DNA from: JBDKUD01 sp050943315
Lineage (GTDB): Bacteria > Bacillota > Syntrophomonadia > Syntrophomonadales > Syntrophomonadaceae
Assembly: GCA_050943315.1 (NCBI GenBank)
Contig: JBMNOY010000001.1
Location: forward strand, 49,724-113,723
Direction of reading: 5' to 3'
Length of the DNA: 64,000 nt
This document shows positions 8,144 to 17,079 of this stretch, one piece after another (the first letter of the stretch is position 1; each line of letters begins with the position of its first letter). A program made the position numbers and the translations under genes. The notes beneath the pieces were generated by a model. That model did no database searches, was not told the DNA's origin, and was given only the letters and a program-made list of their open reading frames with translations.

Positions 8144-9522
8144 ATAACCTAACCCTCGACTATATAGTACAGAACATTAATGGCAAGTTGCTGTGCGGGG
8201 ATAAAGAAACCCTAATAAATGATGTTTCCACCGATTCCAGGACAATTACCCCCGGTACTCTTTTCTTTGCTCTGAAAGGTGATAACTTTGATGGCCATGA
8301 TTTTGTGGTGGCGGCGTTAAACCAGGGTGCCTATGGTGCTGTGGTGGAAAAGACAACCGGTATAGCTGATTATCCTCAAAACCGGGCGATAATTAAGGTA
8401 GATAACACATTACAGGCACTGCAGCAGTTGGCCAGGTCTTATCGCTTGCAATTTGATATTCCAGTAGTTGGCATTACCGGAAGTGTAGGCAAAACTACCA
8501 CCAAGGACTTATTGGCTGCTTGCCTTATGTCCCGCTGCAATACCCTAAAAACACCAGGTAATTATAATAATGATATTGGATTGCCTTTAACAATTCTTAA
8601 ACTAAATACCGAGCATCAGGTAATGGTGCTGGAAATGGCTATGCGCGGAAGCGGGGAAATACAACGGTTGGCTGATATTGCCAGGCCTAACTGTGCCATC
8701 ATAACTAATGTTGAACCGGTGCATTTAGAAACCATGGGCAATATCAATAATATATGCCGGGCTAAATGTGAACTTCTGGCTTCCTTAGGCTCTGACGGTT
8801 TTGCCTTGATAAACGGTGACAGTAAACTATTGGTCAATATGGCCCGGGAATTTCCGTGCCGCCAATATACTTTTGGCTATTCGCCAGGCTGTGATATTCA
8901 GATACTGCAGGTTAATAACGCTACCGGCGGCATTAACATTGAACTGGAGGCTTTTGCCTCCCGGCATAATTTGTTTTTGCCCCTACCCGCCCCGAAGCTG
9001 GCTACCAATGTTGCTTCAGCGGCAGGGATGGCGTTTTTATTGGGAATAAATTGGGAGGACATAAAAGTAAGTCTGGCTGGATATAAAACCAGTAGTAACA
9101 GGTTGAACATAATATATTTGGATGAGGGCGGTGCTGTCATCAATGATACCTACAATGCTAATCCGGTATCAATGATAGCCGCTTTGGAGGTAAGTGCCAC
9201 GCTGGCTCCTGAGAAAAGAACGGTTGCTGTGCTGGGTGATATGCTGGAATTAGGGGAATACGAAATATCCGGTCATAAACAGGTTGGCCAGCGGGCTGCC
9301 GACCTTGGTCTGGGCCTTTTGATTACCATCGGGAATCGCTCCCGGTATATTATGCAGGGGGCTATCGATGCAGGTATGAATCCCAATTTGGTCCATCACT
9401 TTGCATCAAAGCAAGATGGCCTGGATTGGATAAAAAAGAATGTTAATAAAAATGATATTGTGCTATTCAAGGCATCCCGGGGCATGCAATTAGAAACATT
9501 ATTGGAAGCATGGATGGCATAA
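8140..9522 (+). CDS. murF: UDP-MurNAc-tripeptide:D-Ala-D-Ala ligase MurF
   Basis: MurF adds D-alanyl-D-alanine to complete the UDP-MurNAc-pentapeptide. Its 460 residues match the family length. The P-loop is GITGSVGKTTTKD at about 110, followed by TPGNYNNDIGLPLT, the conserved asparagine-rich segment of MurF. The C-terminal domain holds INDTYNANPVSM and AVLGDMLELGEYE, both diagnostic of MurF among Mur ligases. It overlaps murE by 4 bp and mraY follows after 16 bp, so these genes form one transcription unit. Confidence 0.97.
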   Translation: MNNLTLDYIVQNINGKLLCGDKETLINDVSTDSRTITPGTLFFALKGDNFDGHDFVVAALNQGAYGAVVEKTTGIADYPQNRAIIKVDNTLQALQQLARSYRLQFDIPVVGITGSVGKTTTKDLLAACLMSRCNTLKTPGNYNNDIGLPLTILKLNTEHQVMVLEMAMRGSGEIQRLADIARPNCAIITNVEPVHLETMGNINNICRAKCELLASLGSDGFALINGDSKLLVNMAREFPCRQYTFGYSPGCDIQILQVNNATGGINIELEAFASRHNLFLPLPAPKLATNVASAAGMAFLLGINWEDIKVSLAGYKTSSNRLNIIYLDEGGAVINDTYNANPVSMIAALEVSATLAPEKRTVAVLGDMLELGEYEISGHKQVGQRAADLGLGLLITIGNRSRYIMQGAIDAGMNPNLVHHFASKQDGLDWIKKNVNKNDIVLFKASRGMQLETLLEAWMA

Positions 9523-9538
9523 TACTCTGGAGGCATAT

Positions 9539-10513
9539 ATGAAGGGTTATATAATTAATACACTGCTGGCTACAGGCATTGCCTTATCGATAGCAATAGC
9601 CATGGGACCAATAATGATTCCATTTCTTAAAAGGTTGAAAGTAGGACAAAATATTCGCGAGGAAGGCCCCAAAGCCCACCTGGTTAAAGCAGGTACGCCC
9701 ACCATGGGAGGCATAATTATTATTACTGCGGTAATGGTTGCCAGTTTTGTAATGGCTGGAGCCAGTACCGAAGTATTGACTGCTGTGCTGATTATGCTGG
9801 CTTTTGGAGGCATAGGTTTCTGGGACGATTATATTAAAGTGGTGTTAAAACGGTCGCTGGGGTTGCGTGCCCGGGAGAAGCTGAGTCTTCAGCTAATTGT
9901 GGGGGTTATATTTGGCCTCTTGTTGCTGTATTATTTTCACCGGGGTTCTACTATTATTATTCCCTTTACCGGGGGAATTATCGACCTGGGTTGGTTTTAT
10001 ATCCCTTTTATGGTTTTTGTATTAATGGCCACATCTAATGCCGTCAACCTCACCGATGGTTTGGATGGGCTGGTATCAGGTATTACCTTTGTAGTAGCGG
10101 CAGCCTATGGCCTGGTATGTGTAATGACCTCCCATTTTAACCTGTTGATATTTACCGGTGCAGTGGCCGGAGGTTGTTTAGGCTTTCTGTTCTTTAACCG
10201 CTACCCGGCCCGGGTATTTATGGGTGATACCGGTTCCATGGCACTGGGTGGGGCCATAGCCGCAGTAGCAGCCTTAACTAATACTGAATTAGCCTTAATT
10301 CTCATTGGCGGGGTTTATGTTATTGAAACGCTAAGTGTAATTTTGCAGGTATTGTCCTTTAAGCTTACTGGTAAGCGCTTATTCTTAATGAGTCCCATCC
10401 ACCATCATTTCGAACTTAAGGGGTGGCACGAGACCAGGGTTGTTAAAGTATTCTGGCTGGCTGCGGTTGGTTTTGCGATATTAGGAATCGCCAGTTTCAG
10501 AAATATTGGTTAG
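9539..10513 (+). CDS. mraY: Phospho-N-acetylmuramoyl-pentapeptide transferase MraY
   Basis: MraY is the integral membrane enzyme that transfers phospho-MurNAc-pentapeptide to undecaprenyl phosphate, making lipid I. The 324-aa protein has about ten membrane segments. Conserved motifs are GTPTMGG near 55, the metal/substrate loop NLTDGLDGL near 170, FMGDTGSMALGG near 230 and the SPIHHHFELKGW histidine motif near 285. It sits between murF and murD with 14-16 bp gaps. SD TCTGGAGG precedes the ATG. Confidence 0.97.
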   Translation: MKGYIINTLLATGIALSIAIAMGPIMIPFLKRLKVGQNIREEGPKAHLVKAGTPTMGGIIIITAVMVASFVMAGASTEVLTAVLIMLAFGGIGFWDDYIKVVLKRSLGLRAREKLSLQLIVGVIFGLLLLYYFHRGSTIIIPFTGGIIDLGWFYIPFMVFVLMATSNAVNLTDGLDGLVSGITFVVAAAYGLVCVMTSHFNLLIFTGAVAGGCLGFLFFNRYPARVFMGDTGSMALGGAIAAVAALTNTELALILIGGVYVIETLSVILQVLSFKLTGKRLFLMSPIHHHFELKGWHETRVVKVFWLAAVGFAILGIASFRNIG

Positions 10514-10527
10514 GAAGTGTTATAAGA

Positions 10528-11895
10528 GTGAACTTTACTGGAAAAAGAATATTGGTTATCGGCCTGGCAAGAAGCGGTATGGCGGCACTAAAGGTATTAC
10601 ATAAACGTGGTGCCCTCCTAACTGCCTGTGATATTAAAGATGCCGATAAACTGGGAGATAAGATTAGTACATTAAAGGATATGGGAATAGAAGTCATAAC
10701 TGGTGGTTACCCGGAAATTGCACCCGGCACTTTTGACATGATTATAACCAGCCCCGGTGTACCGGTAGGGGCAGAACCGATTAGGCAGGCCGGGTTACTG
10801 GGATTGCCGGTGGCCAGTGAAGTAGAGTTGGCTTATGCCCTGAAAGCCCCTGGCGTTGATTTGGTGGCGGTAACAGGCACTAATGGAAAAACTACTACTA
10901 CCTCATTGCTGCAGTACATATTTGCCCAGGCGGGAAAAAAATCAATTGCCGGCGGCAATATAGGGGTACCGCTTACTACCTTGATAGACGGTATGGAGGA
11001 AGGAGTTGTAACAGTAGAGGTTTCCAGTTTTCAGCTGGAAACAACCATCAACTTTAGACCTCACCTTTGCGGGCTGTTGAATATAACTCCGGATCATCTT
11101 GACTGGCACAAGAGTTTTGATAATTATGTAAAAGCTAAAACCAGGATTTTTGCCAATCAAACCAGTGATGATTTTGCTGTTTTAAATTATGAAGATCAGG
11201 CCATAAGAGAGATAGCCCCTATGTGTAAAGCCAGGGTGGTATTTTTTTCCACGGATAGAGTTTTACCAGACGGTGCTTTTGTGGAGGACAACCACATTAA
11301 AGTTATCCTGGGTAACCGGCATTACGATATCTGCCCATTGGAAGACATACTTCTTAGGGGAAAGCATAATTTAGAAAACGTTCTCTGTGCAGTGGCAATA
11401 TCCATTGCAGCCGGTGTTGATACCCAGGTAGTGCGTCATTCACTATCAAGCTTTAAGGGGATACGACATCGCCTGGAAGAGGTAGACCATAAAGATGGGG
11501 TACTTTACATAAATGATTCCAAAGGCACCAATCCTGACTCCACGATTAGAGCCATTCAGTCGTTCAGTGAACCAATTATTCTGATTGCCGGGGGCAGAAA
11601 CAAGGGAGCTGATTTCACGGCTCTGGCTAATCTAATAAAAGCCCGGGTCAAAGAACTAGTCCTGCTGGGAGAAGCCAAAGAAGTCATCAAGAGAGCAGTC
11701 ATGGATACCGGCTTTAGGAATATACATGAGGTAGAAGATTTCTCGTCTGCTGTAGCCAGAGCCCGGGAACTGGCCACCCGGGGTGATGTAGTGCTGCTAT
11801 CTCCGGCCTGCGCGAGCTGGGATATGTTTGACAATTATGAACAGCGGGGCGATTTATTCTGCGAATTGGTTCACAATTATAATCGGGCGAATTAA
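10528..11895 (+). CDS. murD: UDP-MurNAc-L-alanine:D-glutamate ligase MurD
   Basis: MurD adds D-glutamate to UDP-MurNAc-L-Ala. Length 455 aa. The N-terminal Rossmann domain begins ILVIGLARSGMAALKVL. The ATP loop is AVTGTNGKTTTTSLL at about 116. The central domain contains VEVSSFQLE and ITPDHLDWH. The C-terminal domain has NDSKGTNPDST and the diagnostic LLSPACASWDMFDNYEQRGD. The start is GTG at 10528 behind AGGAAGTG. It is co-directional and close-packed with mraY; a 78-bp gap precedes ftsW. Confidence 0.97.
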   Translation: MNFTGKRILVIGLARSGMAALKVLHKRGALLTACDIKDADKLGDKISTLKDMGIEVITGGYPEIAPGTFDMIITSPGVPVGAEPIRQAGLLGLPVASEVELAYALKAPGVDLVAVTGTNGKTTTTSLLQYIFAQAGKKSIAGGNIGVPLTTLIDGMEEGVVTVEVSSFQLETTINFRPHLCGLLNITPDHLDWHKSFDNYVKAKTRIFANQTSDDFAVLNYEDQAIREIAPMCKARVVFFSTDRVLPDGAFVEDNHIKVILGNRHYDICPLEDILLRGKHNLENVLCAVAISIAAGVDTQVVRHSLSSFKGIRHRLEEVDHKDGVLYINDSKGTNPDSTIRAIQSFSEPIILIAGGRNKGADFTALANLIKARVKELVLLGEAKEVIKRAVMDTGFRNIHEVEDFSSAVARARELATRGDVVLLSPACASWDMFDNYEQRGDLFCELVHNYNRAN

Positions 11896-11973
11896 CGGTT
11901 ATATGGCAGTATAGAGATAAAGGCAGCACCAAAATGGTAGGATTTGAGCTTGTAAGGTCAGGAGGGTTGAGAA

Positions 11974-13077
11974 GTGAGGCTGAAAAAAGGGCCGCCGGAT
12001 TTTGTCCTGTTTATTACCACACTGGCACTGGTTGGTATAGGATTAGTAATGGTTTTTAGCTCCAGTGCGGTAACCTCCAATGTCTGGTATGGTGATGCCT
12101 ACTACTTCTTCAAAAAACAACTGCAATGGGCAATAATTAGCATTATTGTTATGATTGTGGTCATGAAATTGAACTATCTGCGTCTTAAAGAGTTAGCTAT
12201 TCCTTTGGCAGTAATATCTTTACTATGTTTGGTTCTGGTAATTTCACCACTGGGCCATGCCGCCAAAGGTTCCAGCCGCTGGCTCGGTTTGGGGCCCCTT
12301 GGGGGGTTTGCCCCTTCGGAAATGATGAAAGTGGCACTAGTTTTATTTCTGGCTAAGAGCATGGAGATCAATATTGATAAAATAAAGTCTTTCAAATTAG
12401 GGGTATTGCCATATTTGGTTTTACTGGCTATTGTTGACGGATTGATCATGCTGCAACCCGACCTGGGCACATCAGTTGCAGTAGCTGGTACGGTTTTCTT
12501 CCTCCTGGTTGTCGCAGGTGCACAATGGTCTCATTTGGGTTTAATTTTTCTCTCCGGGCTAGGGGCGATTGGTGCTGCCATAGCTGTAGCACCTTACCGC
12601 CTGGAGAGGGTGTTAGCTTTTCTGAATCCCTGGAAGTATGCCAATGATGAGGGTTTTCAGATTATCCAGTCCTTATATGCGTTGGGTTCCGGGGGATTAT
12701 TTGGTATGGGGCTGGGAAGAAGCCGGCAAAAGTTTTTTTATCTTCCCGAACAACATACAGATTTTATATTTGCCATTTTGGGCGAAGAATTAGGGTTTAT
12801 CGGTGCCTTCGTAGTACTGGCGCTATTTTTGCTTTTTGCTTGGAGAGGTTATAAAATTGCCATTAACGCTCCCGATAATTTCGGTAGTTTATTAGCCGCT
12901 GGACTTACTACCATGGTAGTCTTGCAGGCGTCGATTAATATAGGTGTAGTATCTGGCGTTCTTCCGGTTACCGGAATAACTCTGCCATTTATCAGTTACG
13001 GAGGTTCTTCTCTGCTCTTTTCAATGATAGGGGTAGGCCTGCTCCTAAATGTATCCAGATATAGCACCTACAGGTGA
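11974..13077 (+). CDS. ftsW: SEDS-family peptidoglycan glycosyltransferase FtsW/SpoVE
   Basis: This is a polytopic SEDS protein (367 aa, about ten membrane segments) that polymerises lipid II together with a class B PBP, here presumably the SpoVD-type protein. Diagnostic motifs include GLVMVFSSSA, KGSSRWLGLGPLGGFAPSEMMK near residue 95, QPDLGTS near 155 and LPFISYGGSSLLF at the C-terminus. The start is GTG at 11974 behind AGGAGGG. Whether it works in vegetative division, spore cortex synthesis or both cannot be told, since only one SEDS gene lies in the window. The stop overlaps the upstream reading-frame extension of murG. Confidence 0.95.
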   Translation: MRLKKGPPDFVLFITTLALVGIGLVMVFSSSAVTSNVWYGDAYYFFKKQLQWAIISIIVMIVVMKLNYLRLKELAIPLAVISLLCLVLVISPLGHAAKGSSRWLGLGPLGGFAPSEMMKVALVLFLAKSMEINIDKIKSFKLGVLPYLVLLAIVDGLIMLQPDLGTSVAVAGTVFFLLVVAGAQWSHLGLIFLSGLGAIGAAIAVAPYRLERVLAFLNPWKYANDEGFQIIQSLYALGSGGLFGMGLGRSRQKFFYLPEQHTDFIFAILGEELGFIGAFVVLALFLLFAWRGYKIAINAPDNFGSLLAAGLTTMVVLQASINIGVVSGVLPVTGITLPFISYGGSSLLFSMIGVGLLLNVSRYSTYR

Positions 13078-13094
13078 GGTGTGCAGAAATAAAG

Positions 13095-14201
13095 ATGAAA
13101 ATAATTCTTACTGGAGGGGGAACAGGAGGACATATTTACCCGGCGCTGGCAATTGCGCGTGGAATAAAGGATAGGGCACCTTCTGCGGATATTCTTTATG
13201 TTGGTACCCAAAAGGGCATGGAGAGTAAAATTGTGCCGGCTGCGGGTATAAATTTCAGAACTATCGATGTTTCTGGTCTTGACCGCTCGTCTCTATTGAA
13301 AGCGGGCAAGTCAATAATGAAATTTCCCTTGAGCTTCTGGCAGAGCCGGGATATTATTAAGGAATTTAAACCGGACATCGTTATCGGAACCGGTGGCTAT
13401 GTATCCTATCCGGTGGTTCTGGCCGCTACTTATTTTGGTGCCCGGACTTTGATTCATGAACAAAATGCTTTTCCTGGACTGGCCAACCGGAAATTAGCTA
13501 AAAGGGTTGACTGTGTCATGCTGACTTTTGGTGAGGCGGCACGATTGATGGATGCGAAGAATATTAAAACTACCGGTCTTCCGGTGCGTAAACAAATATC
13601 TGAAGTTAATGCAAATAAAGCCCGCGCGCAACTGAACTTTACTGCAGATAAGTTTACTCTGGTTGCCTTTGGCGGCAGCCGCGGGGCGGCCAGTATAAAC
13701 CGGGCCATGTTAGAGGTAGTTGAGCGGTACCGGGATAAGGAAATACAAATTATTTGGATTACCGGAGAGACTGACTATGAGGAAATAAAGTCCCGGTTAT
13801 CATCTGCCATTAAAAAACCTTCCCCATGTAAGCTGCATTTATTGCCCTATATGTACAATATTGAGGAAGCCTTAGGTATAGCGGATCTGGCTGTATGCCG
13901 TGCCGGAGCCAGTACCTTAAGTGAATTACAGATTTTGGGTCTGCCCGCGGTTCTAATTCCTTATCCCTATGCTACCGATAATCATCAGGAGAAAAATGCC
14001 CGGGCATTATTGGAGAAAAATGCGGTGAAAATGGTTATTGATGAATTCCTGGATGGAGATACTCTATATGAAATGATTGAAACACTTAGGATAGATAGAG
14101 ATGGTTTGCAGCTCATGAAAGAAAATATGCGCAAGCAAGCCAGGCCTGATGCCCTGAATGATATCCTGGATATTATTTTCAGCTATGCGAAGGGCAGTTA
14201 A
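13095..14201 (+). CDS. murG: Undecaprenyldiphospho-muramoylpentapeptide GlcNAc-transferase MurG
   Basis: MurG converts lipid I to lipid II at the inner membrane face. From ATG 13095 the protein is 368 aa and starts with the canonical MKIILTGGGTGGHIYPALA. Other family motifs are GTGGYVSYPV near 98, HEQNAFPGLANR near 120, FGGSRGA near 190 and the donor-binding CRAGASTLSEL near 265. An in-frame GTG at 13074 overlaps the ftsW stop, but it adds seven unconserved residues, so the internal ATG is preferred. No murB follows, unlike in Bacillus. Confidence 0.95.
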   Translation: MKIILTGGGTGGHIYPALAIARGIKDRAPSADILYVGTQKGMESKIVPAAGINFRTIDVSGLDRSSLLKAGKSIMKFPLSFWQSRDIIKEFKPDIVIGTGGYVSYPVVLAATYFGARTLIHEQNAFPGLANRKLAKRVDCVMLTFGEAARLMDAKNIKTTGLPVRKQISEVNANKARAQLNFTADKFTLVAFGGSRGAASINRAMLEVVERYRDKEIQIIWITGETDYEEIKSRLSSAIKKPSPCKLHLLPYMYNIEEALGIADLAVCRAGASTLSELQILGLPAVLIPYPYATDNHQEKNARALLEKNAVKMVIDEFLDGDTLYEMIETLRIDRDGLQLMKENMRKQARPDALNDILDIIFSYAKGS

Positions 14202-14329
14202 GGGGCCAAACCATATTTGGTACTAATGTATTCTACTATTGGACAAGTTAGTAATCTGTAACCACTTTTGTTAATAGTGCATACTATACAATGTGGAAGC
14301 AAGGTTGACGTTAAGAAGGAGATGAAGGT

Positions 14330-15718
14330 ATGGCCATGTTGGAAGAACAATGGGTTCACATGGTAGGAATAGCCGGTGCAGGAATGAGTGGTATCGCACA
14401 GGTGCTCAGGGAGGAAGGCATCCGGGTCAGCGGCTCGGATTTAAACAGTAATAGCATTACCAGAAAACTTGAGAAACTAGGGGTCGAAGTATATGAAGGC
14501 CATGCTTCATCAAATGTTAAGGAGGGGGTTGATTTAGTTGTCATTTCATCAGCTATCCCTCCAGACAACAGCGAGGTGCTACAGGCCCGGGAAAAAAACA
14601 TTCCGGTAATAAAGAGAGGTCAAATGCTGGCCAGGATGGTTAATCGCCGGAAAGGTATTGCTGTCGCCGGTGCTCATGGGAAAACTACCACTACATCGAT
14701 GATATATACGGTATTAAATGACTGTGGACTTGACCCAACTTTCATTGTTGGTGGTGAAATCAGGGGTAGCAAGCTGAATGCCAGGTTGGGAAAAGGCGAG
14801 TACTTTGTAGCCGAAGCGGATGAAAGCGATGCTTCGTTTCTTAATCTTAACCCTTACATTGCCGTAGTAACTAATATTGAAAATGATCATCTGGATTATT
14901 ATAAATCATTTGATAAAATAAAAAACGCTTTTGAGCAATTTCTCAATCAGGTTCACCCGGACGGTTTTGCATTATTGTACGGCGGGGATGCCTGTATCCG
15001 CGAGACCAGGAGCCGGATTACCAGTAAAGCTATTATCTACGGTGAAGACGAATCCTATGATTACTACCTGACAAATTGGCATGCCCAGGGAATGGGTTCA
15101 AGTTTTGATGTTTTTGCCCGACGGGAATTCCTGGGCAGCATTAACCTCGCCGTACCGGGACGACACAATGCACTTAATGCTCTGGCGGCAATCGCTGTAG
15201 CGTGCGAATCCGGGTTGGGTTTTGCTGCTATCAAGGAATCTCTGGCCAGGTTTGAAGGTACCGGACGCAGGTTTCAAACCTTGGGCAAGGCTAACAATAT
15301 CACCATTATTGATGATTATGCTCACCATCCTACTGAAATTAAGGCAACCATTTCAGCAGCACGGAGCTTCCATAAGGGTAGGTTAGTGGTTGTTTTTCAA
15401 CCCCATCGTTATTCCCGTACGCAATTGCTGGGAGAGCAAATTGGTACATCATTTTCCGATACCGACTTGACAATCATAACTGATGTATATTCAGCGGGGG
15501 AAAAACCTATTCCCGGAATCAGCGGTGAATTGATATACGAAGCATCACGAAGGGCTGGCTGCAATGTATTGTATATTCCTTCTTTCGAGGAAATTGAAGA
15601 TTATGTAATTAATCACTGGGAGGAAAATGACATGGTGATAACCATGGGTGCAGGTAATATTAACATTGTAGGCGCGAATATCGCCAGAAAGCTCATGAAA
15701 TGTATCCCGCAGGCTTAA
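14330..15718 (+). CDS. murC: UDP-MurNAc:L-alanine ligase MurC
   Basis: MurC starts stem-peptide synthesis by adding L-alanine to UDP-MurNAc. Length 462 aa. The N-terminal glycine-rich loop is HMVGIAGAGMSGIA, the ATP loop AGAHGKTTTTSM is at about 112, the central domain carries EADESDASFL and NIENDHLDYY, and the C-terminal domain has DDYAHHPTEIKAT and FQPHRYSRT. The ATG at 14330 is ten bases after AAGGAG. A 128-bp gap from murG leaves room for a separate promoter; a CATACTAT-like word lies at about 14279, but no convincing -35 accompanies it. Confidence 0.97.
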   Translation: MAMLEEQWVHMVGIAGAGMSGIAQVLREEGIRVSGSDLNSNSITRKLEKLGVEVYEGHASSNVKEGVDLVVISSAIPPDNSEVLQAREKNIPVIKRGQMLARMVNRRKGIAVAGAHGKTTTTSMIYTVLNDCGLDPTFIVGGEIRGSKLNARLGKGEYFVAEADESDASFLNLNPYIAVVTNIENDHLDYYKSFDKIKNAFEQFLNQVHPDGFALLYGGDACIRETRSRITSKAIIYGEDESYDYYLTNWHAQGMGSSFDVFARREFLGSINLAVPGRHNALNALAAIAVACESGLGFAAIKESLARFEGTGRRFQTLGKANNITIIDDYAHHPTEIKATISAARSFHKGRLVVVFQPHRYSRTQLLGEQIGTSFSDTDLTIITDVYSAGEKPIPGISGELIYEASRRAGCNVLYIPSFEEIEDYVINHWEENDMVITMGAGNINIVGANIARKLMKCIPQA

Positions 15719-15737
15719 TCCGGCGGAGGTGTTAAGT

Positions 15738-16994
15738 TTGGATAGGTTACTGATAAGGGGAGGAGTTCCCTTAAAAGGGCAGGTAACAATAAGCGGCTCG
15801 AAAAACGCTACTCTTCCCATAATGGCAGCCAGTTTAATGTCCTCAGGAGAAGTGGTATTACTGGGTGTACCTGACCTGGAGGACATAAACGTAATGTCCG
15901 AGGCGCTGAGAATACTTGGAGCCCGGGTAAAAAGAGAAAGAGATGTTTTAATAATTGATGGACAGTCAATAACCGGGTGTGAACTGCCGGAAAGTGTTTC
16001 ACGTAAAATGAGAGCTTCCAATCTGGTTATGGGGGCATTATTGGCCCGGTTCAAATCTGCCCGGGTGGCATATCCAGGGGGGTGTGCTATTGGTACACGT
16101 CCGATGGATTTGCATCTTAAAGGATTTAGAAACCTGGGCTACGATATATCTGAAGGTTTTGGCTATATAGAGGGAAAGGCAGTTAATCCCCGGGGTAAGG
16201 AGATATTACTGGATTTTCCCAGTGTTGGTGCTACTGAGAATATTATGATGGCGGCTGCCATGACGGATGGAACAACAATAATAAGAAATGCCGCCCGCGA
16301 ACCTGAGATTGTTGACCTGCAGAACTTCCTGAACCGGATGGGTGCGAAAATCAGGGGGGCAGGACTGGATACGATAAAAATAGAAGGGGTCAAAAAACTG
16401 GGGGGAGTGGAACATACGGTAATCCCCGACCGGATCGAAGCGGGGACGTTTATGGTTGCTGCCGCAATCACTAAAGGAGATATTTTTATAGATAATGTGG
16501 TCTTGGAACACATAAAACCGGTTACCGCAAAACTGGGTGAAATGGGTGTGGAAGTAATCAACTGGAATGGTGGCATTCGCGTTGTGGGCAAACCCAACTA
16601 TAAACCCACTGATATAAAAACCATGCCTTATCCCGGTTTTCCCACCGATATGCAGGCACCCATGATGGCTCTGTTGGCTACCATACCTGGTACCAGTGTT
16701 ATGGTGGAAACTATATTTGAAAACCGTTATATGCATGTTCCCGAACTGCGGCGCATGGGGGCTGAGATTAAAGTTGAGGGCCGGGTGGCAATAGTTAAAG
16801 GGAAAACCAGGCTGGAAGGCACATTGGTAGAATCTACCGATTTACGGGCGGGTGCCGCTTTAATCCTGGCTGGCTTGTATGCTGAAGGTGAAACCTGTGT
16901 TAACAGTTTGGAGCATATAGACCGGGGTTATGAAAAAATACATCAAAAACTACAAATGTTGCAGGCCGATATAGAGAGAAGGTTGGTGTCCTAG
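15738..16994 (+). CDS. murA: UDP-N-acetylglucosamine 1-carboxyvinyltransferase MurA
   Basis: MurA transfers enolpyruvate from PEP to UDP-GlcNAc, the first committed step of peptidoglycan synthesis and the fosfomycin target. From TTG 15738 the protein is 418 aa and begins MDRLLIRGGVPLKGQVTISG. The catalytic cysteine is Cys116 in GGCAIGTRPMDLH, so fosfomycin binding is expected. GGAGGTG supports TTG 15738 at 8 bases. The GTG at 15729 overlaps that SD. The stop codon lies inside the terminator hairpin, which ends this half of the dcw cluster. Confidence 0.96.
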   Translation: MDRLLIRGGVPLKGQVTISGSKNATLPIMAASLMSSGEVVLLGVPDLEDINVMSEALRILGARVKRERDVLIIDGQSITGCELPESVSRKMRASNLVMGALLARFKSARVAYPGGCAIGTRPMDLHLKGFRNLGYDISEGFGYIEGKAVNPRGKEILLDFPSVGATENIMMAAAMTDGTTIIRNAAREPEIVDLQNFLNRMGAKIRGAGLDTIKIEGVKKLGGVEHTVIPDRIEAGTFMVAAAITKGDIFIDNVVLEHIKPVTAKLGEMGVEVINWNGGIRVVGKPNYKPTDIKTMPYPGFPTDMQAPMMALLATIPGTSVMVETIFENRYMHVPELRRMGAEIKVEGRVAIVKGKTRLEGTLVESTDLRAGAALILAGLYAEGETCVNSLEHIDRGYEKIHQKLQMLQADIERRLVS

Positions 16995-17009
16995 ACACCA
17001 ACCTTTTAT
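16979..17009 (+). terminator. Terminator overlapping the murA stop codon
   Basis: AAGGTTGGTGTC (16979-16990) pairs perfectly with GACACCAACCTT (16994-17005) over a 3-base loop, and TTTAT follows. The murA TAG (16992-16994) lies at the loop, so a terminating ribosome would cover the hairpin. Confidence 0.85.
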
Positions 17010-17079
17010 ACTATGGCCAAGGGTCTTGCTGCACGTCAGTATCATCAGGCTAAAACTGTTGGAGCAACAGGCGTACTGG

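Noticed and set aside
14207..14300. Sigma-E promoter before murC
   Set aside because: A CATACTAT word is present, but no matching -35 is found at the right distance.
16206..16736. Overlapping long minus-strand frames opposite murA
   Set aside because: murA is a complete, highly conserved gene here. The antisense frames have biased composition and no motif.
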